DNA of 64,000 nucleotides from assembly GCA_035517775.1 (NCBI GenBank), contig DATIYF010000083.1, positions 1-64,000 on the forward strand, given 5' to 3'. This DNA is from DATIYF01 sp035517775. GTDB lineage: Bacteria > Acidobacteriota > Terriglobia > Terriglobales > Acidobacteriaceae. Positions 62,171 through 64,000 of this stretch are shown in pieces (the stretch's first letter is position 1; each line of letters begins with the position of its first letter). The notes below the pieces were generated by a model that saw only the letters and a program-made list of their open reading frames with translations, did no database searches and was not told the DNA's origin. A program made the translations under genes and the position numbers.

Positions 62171-63499
62171 ATGCGAATCCAACTCAACCAGGCGACCAAA
62201 CGATGGCTGGTAATCGGCGCTGCGTGCGCGCTGGCGGCGGCTTATGTCGCGCTCGCCGGAGCGCAGTTCGCTGCCGCCTTTCTGGGCACCCGGCCTGATC
62301 TCGCCAGCCTGCGCCGGGCGGTATGGCTGGAGCCGGGCAATGCCGAGTATCGCTTCCGCGTAGGCCGCTATCTGCGCCTGGTGGACCGGGATGAGCAGGC
62401 GGCGGCATCTTCCTATCGCGCTGCCGTCAGCTTGAATCCGCACGAGGCGCGCTACTGGTTTGACCTCGCCGCCACCTACGAATTGCTGGGCAACGCCGAC
62501 GGGCGCAAGGACGCCCTGACCCACGCCATTGGGGCCGACCCCACCACTCCGGAAGCCGCCTGGCAGGCTGCCAATTTCTATATTGTCCAGGGCGATACCG
62601 CCCGGGCGATGCAGGAGCTTCGCGTGGTTCTGGCCAATGATCCCTATTTGCCCGCCGTCGCCTTGCCACTATGCTGGCGCATCGAACCCGACATTGATGC
62701 TCTGCTGCAGGATGTAATTCCACCCATGGCCAGCGTGTACTCGCCTTTTATCGAATACCTGGTGGCCCACAAGGAGATGGCCGCGGCCAATAAGGTATGG
62801 GGGCGCCTGGCGGCGCTTCATGAGCCGGTGGAACGCCGCTACATCTTCGCTTACGTGCGCAGCCTGCTTCTGGATAAAGAAGTGGATCAGGCAAAAATGG
62901 TCTGGCGGCAGGCCGCTACCCTGAGCGATCTTTCCGCCTATGAGCCGACCTCGTCGAATCTGGTGGTGAATGGCAGCTTCAGCCTCGACATCCTAAATGG
63001 CGGCTTCGACTGGTTCTATGACCGCTCTCCCCAGGTCGGGCTGCTGCTTGATCCCACCCAGGCTCACCTGGGATCGCGTTCGTTGCTGATCAGCTTCGAT
63101 GCCCAGACCATCAACGACGCCGGCATCCGCCAGGTGGTCCCGGTCGAACCCAATACCGGCTATGAATTCAGCTCGTACTACCGCGCTCAGGATATTGAAG
63201 GCGCAGGCGGACTGCGCTTCGCGGTGCAGGATGTGTTTGACGGCACCACCTTCTTCGCCAGCGACGATCTGGAAGACGTGGACTTCTGGAAACAGATTAC
63301 CGGCGACTTTATCACCGGCCCGCAGACCAAGCTGCTGGTGATCCATGTGCAGCGTGTACCGCCGGGACCGATCAAAGGCAAATTGTGGATTGACGGGGTG
63401 CAGTTGGCGCCAAAGACGGTGCAGAAGACCGCCCCGCAAAAGCCGCCAGCGCCGCCGGCCCCGGCCTCGCCCGCCCCCAGCCAGCCGGCCCAAGGATGA
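62171..63499 (+). CDS. Membrane-anchored TPR protein with carbohydrate-binding-like C terminus
   Basis: 442 residues. An N-terminal TM helix (about 13-33) is followed by TPR-like helices (about 45-245; LRRAVWLEPGNAEYRFRVGRYL, ALTHAIGADPTTPEAAWQAANF). A beta-rich domain (about 260-415) has NLVVNGSFSLDILNGGFDWFYD...GSRSLLISFDA, like galactose-binding/CBM4_9 modules, and a Pro-rich tail follows. It probably sits in the periplasm and supports polymer assembly. It is 49 bp behind the BY-kinase and 7 bp before an O-antigen-ligase-like gene, an order I associate with acidobacterial exopolysaccharide loci. Confidence 0.75.
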   Translation: MRIQLNQATKRWLVIGAACALAAAYVALAGAQFAAAFLGTRPDLASLRRAVWLEPGNAEYRFRVGRYLRLVDRDEQAAASSYRAAVSLNPHEARYWFDLAATYELLGNADGRKDALTHAIGADPTTPEAAWQAANFYIVQGDTARAMQELRVVLANDPYLPAVALPLCWRIEPDIDALLQDVIPPMASVYSPFIEYLVAHKEMAAANKVWGRLAALHEPVERRYIFAYVRSLLLDKEVDQAKMVWRQAATLSDLSAYEPTSSNLVVNGSFSLDILNGGFDWFYDRSPQVGLLLDPTQAHLGSRSLLISFDAQTINDAGIRQVVPVEPNTGYEFSSYYRAQDIEGAGGLRFAVQDVFDGTTFFASDDLEDVDFWKQITGDFITGPQTKLLVIHVQRVPPGPIKGKLWIDGVQLAPKTVQKTAPQKPPAPPAPASPAPSQPAQG

Positions 63500-63506
63500 T
63501 GCCCGC

Positions 63507-64000
63507 ATGAGAGCCCCTGTACTTGTCGCCCGGCGCAGTGAGGCGGTGCAAGACCCGCAGGCCATTCCCTCGCCGCTGGATGCGGTGCTGTTCTACGGCG
63601 TTTGGGGGCTGCTGCTTTTCGGCCCGCTGGCTTTTGGCGCGGTCGAGCCCTGGTCCATCTTCATTTTGGAGGCCGGAGCGGCTTCCCTGTTTGTGGTTTG
63701 GGCCATCCGCCAGGCCACCTCGGGCGAACTGCGTGTCTTCTGGAACCCGCTGTTTGCGCCCATGCTGGTTTTTGGCGGGTTGGTGGCGGCGCAGCTGTGG
63801 TTTCATCGAACTTCCTACCGCTACGACACGGTTTCCTCAGGGCTGCTTTATTGCGCCTACGGTCTGCTGTGCTTTCTGGTGGTGCAGACTCTGCGCAAGA
63901 CCTCGCAGGTGCGCATGCTGGCCCGCATCTTTTGCGTGTATGGCTTCTCGGTTGCGATGTTTGCGCTGCTCGAGGGCGTTGACCCGAACGGCAAGCTCTA
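63507..64000 (+). CDS. O-antigen ligase/polymerase-like membrane protein (3' end cut by window edge)
   Basis: Open from ATG 63507 to the window edge, 164 residues visible. Hydrophobic helices at about 28-46, 52-68, 83-98, 112-126 and 138-152; the first has VWGLLLFGPLAFGAVEPWS, common at the start of Wzy/WaaL-like proteins with a TPR neighbour. The catalytic periplasmic loop is beyond the window. It would polymerise or ligate glycan. It lies 7 bp after the TPR gene, so they are probably co-transcribed. Confidence 0.75.
   Translation, partial: MRAPVLVARRSEAVQDPQAIPSPLDAVLFYGVWGLLLFGPLAFGAVEPWSIFILEAGAASLFVVWAIRQATSGELRVFWNPLFAPMLVFGGLVAAQLWFHRTSYRYDTVSSGLLYCAYGLLCFLVVQTLRKTSQVRMLARIFCVYGFSVAMFALLEGVDPNGKL

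Noticed and set aside
59714..62524. 936-codon minus-strand open frame opposite the BY-kinase gene
   Set aside because: Antisense to a BY-kinase with clear Walker motifs; composition is typical of a frame shadow.

Overview
The window is about 60% GC and densely coded. It looks like a chromosome segment of a Gram-negative bacterium, most likely an acidobacterium. The support for that is indirect: a Wza/Wzc-type envelope export system, an unusually high number of PilZ proteins, small membrane proteins of a kind I associate with Acidobacteriota, and a TPR protein placed before an O-antigen-ligase-like gene. No 16S rRNA or other phylogenetic marker is present, so the phylum is an inference.

Region 1 (1-17 kb) holds housekeeping, c-di-GMP-linked and envelope genes: the 3' part of lon, the ribosome-assembly GTPase engB, a UDP-sugar epimerase, four PilZ proteins (PilZ alone; receiver-like+PilZ; PilZ+membrane RDD-like; PilZ+GAF+TM+Sel1), a GAF-TM-AMIN-amidase fusion, an exported S9 peptidase, a GT87-like membrane protein with a lipoprotein gene, and the radical-SAM gene amrS. 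A repeated hairpin element lies in the largest gap here (2125-2541).

Region 2 (17-31.6 kb) starts surface-polysaccharide synthesis. It has wecB, a wecA/tagO-like initiating phosphotransferase with a C-terminal extension, and a Wza-like lipoprotein on the opposite strand. A tightly coupled minus-strand operon follows: GT2, asparagine-synthetase-like amidotransferase, bi-domain oxidoreductase, alpha/alpha-toroid protein, formyltransferase, heparinase II/III-like protein and WbuB-like GT4.

Region 3 (31.7-50.4 kb) is a glycosyltransferase block: two methyltransferases, a second asparagine synthetase, five GT4 enzymes, an FkbM methyltransferase, an O-antigen polymerase/ligase, a sulfatase-fold protein with no formylglycine cysteine, a 66-aa partner-like protein, a Wzx flippase, an unassigned 579-aa protein next to pseI, pseI itself and a TylF-like methyltransferase.

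Region 4 (48.5-59.4 kb) encodes what appears to be a full route to a CMP-activated pseudaminic-acid-type nonulosonate: PseB, PseC, PseG fused to a PseH-like acetyltransferase, PseI, and an SpsF/PseF-like cytidylyltransferase fused to a class III aminotransferase. A Gfo/Idh/MocA dehydrogenase and a methyltransferase are coupled to these genes and suggest further modification of the sugar. A FemAB-like acyltransferase is inserted on the opposite strand.

Region 5 (59.7-64 kb, plus strand) has a BY-kinase (Wzc) gene behind a 324-bp upstream gap with a possible structured leader, a TPR/carbohydrate-binding-like protein, and the 5' part of a second O-antigen-ligase-like gene cut by the window edge. 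Together regions 2-5 form a large locus for a Wzx/Wzy-type polysaccharide or glycan that probably carries nonulosonate, amide and formyl groups; the PilZ proteins of region 1 offer possible c-di-GMP control.
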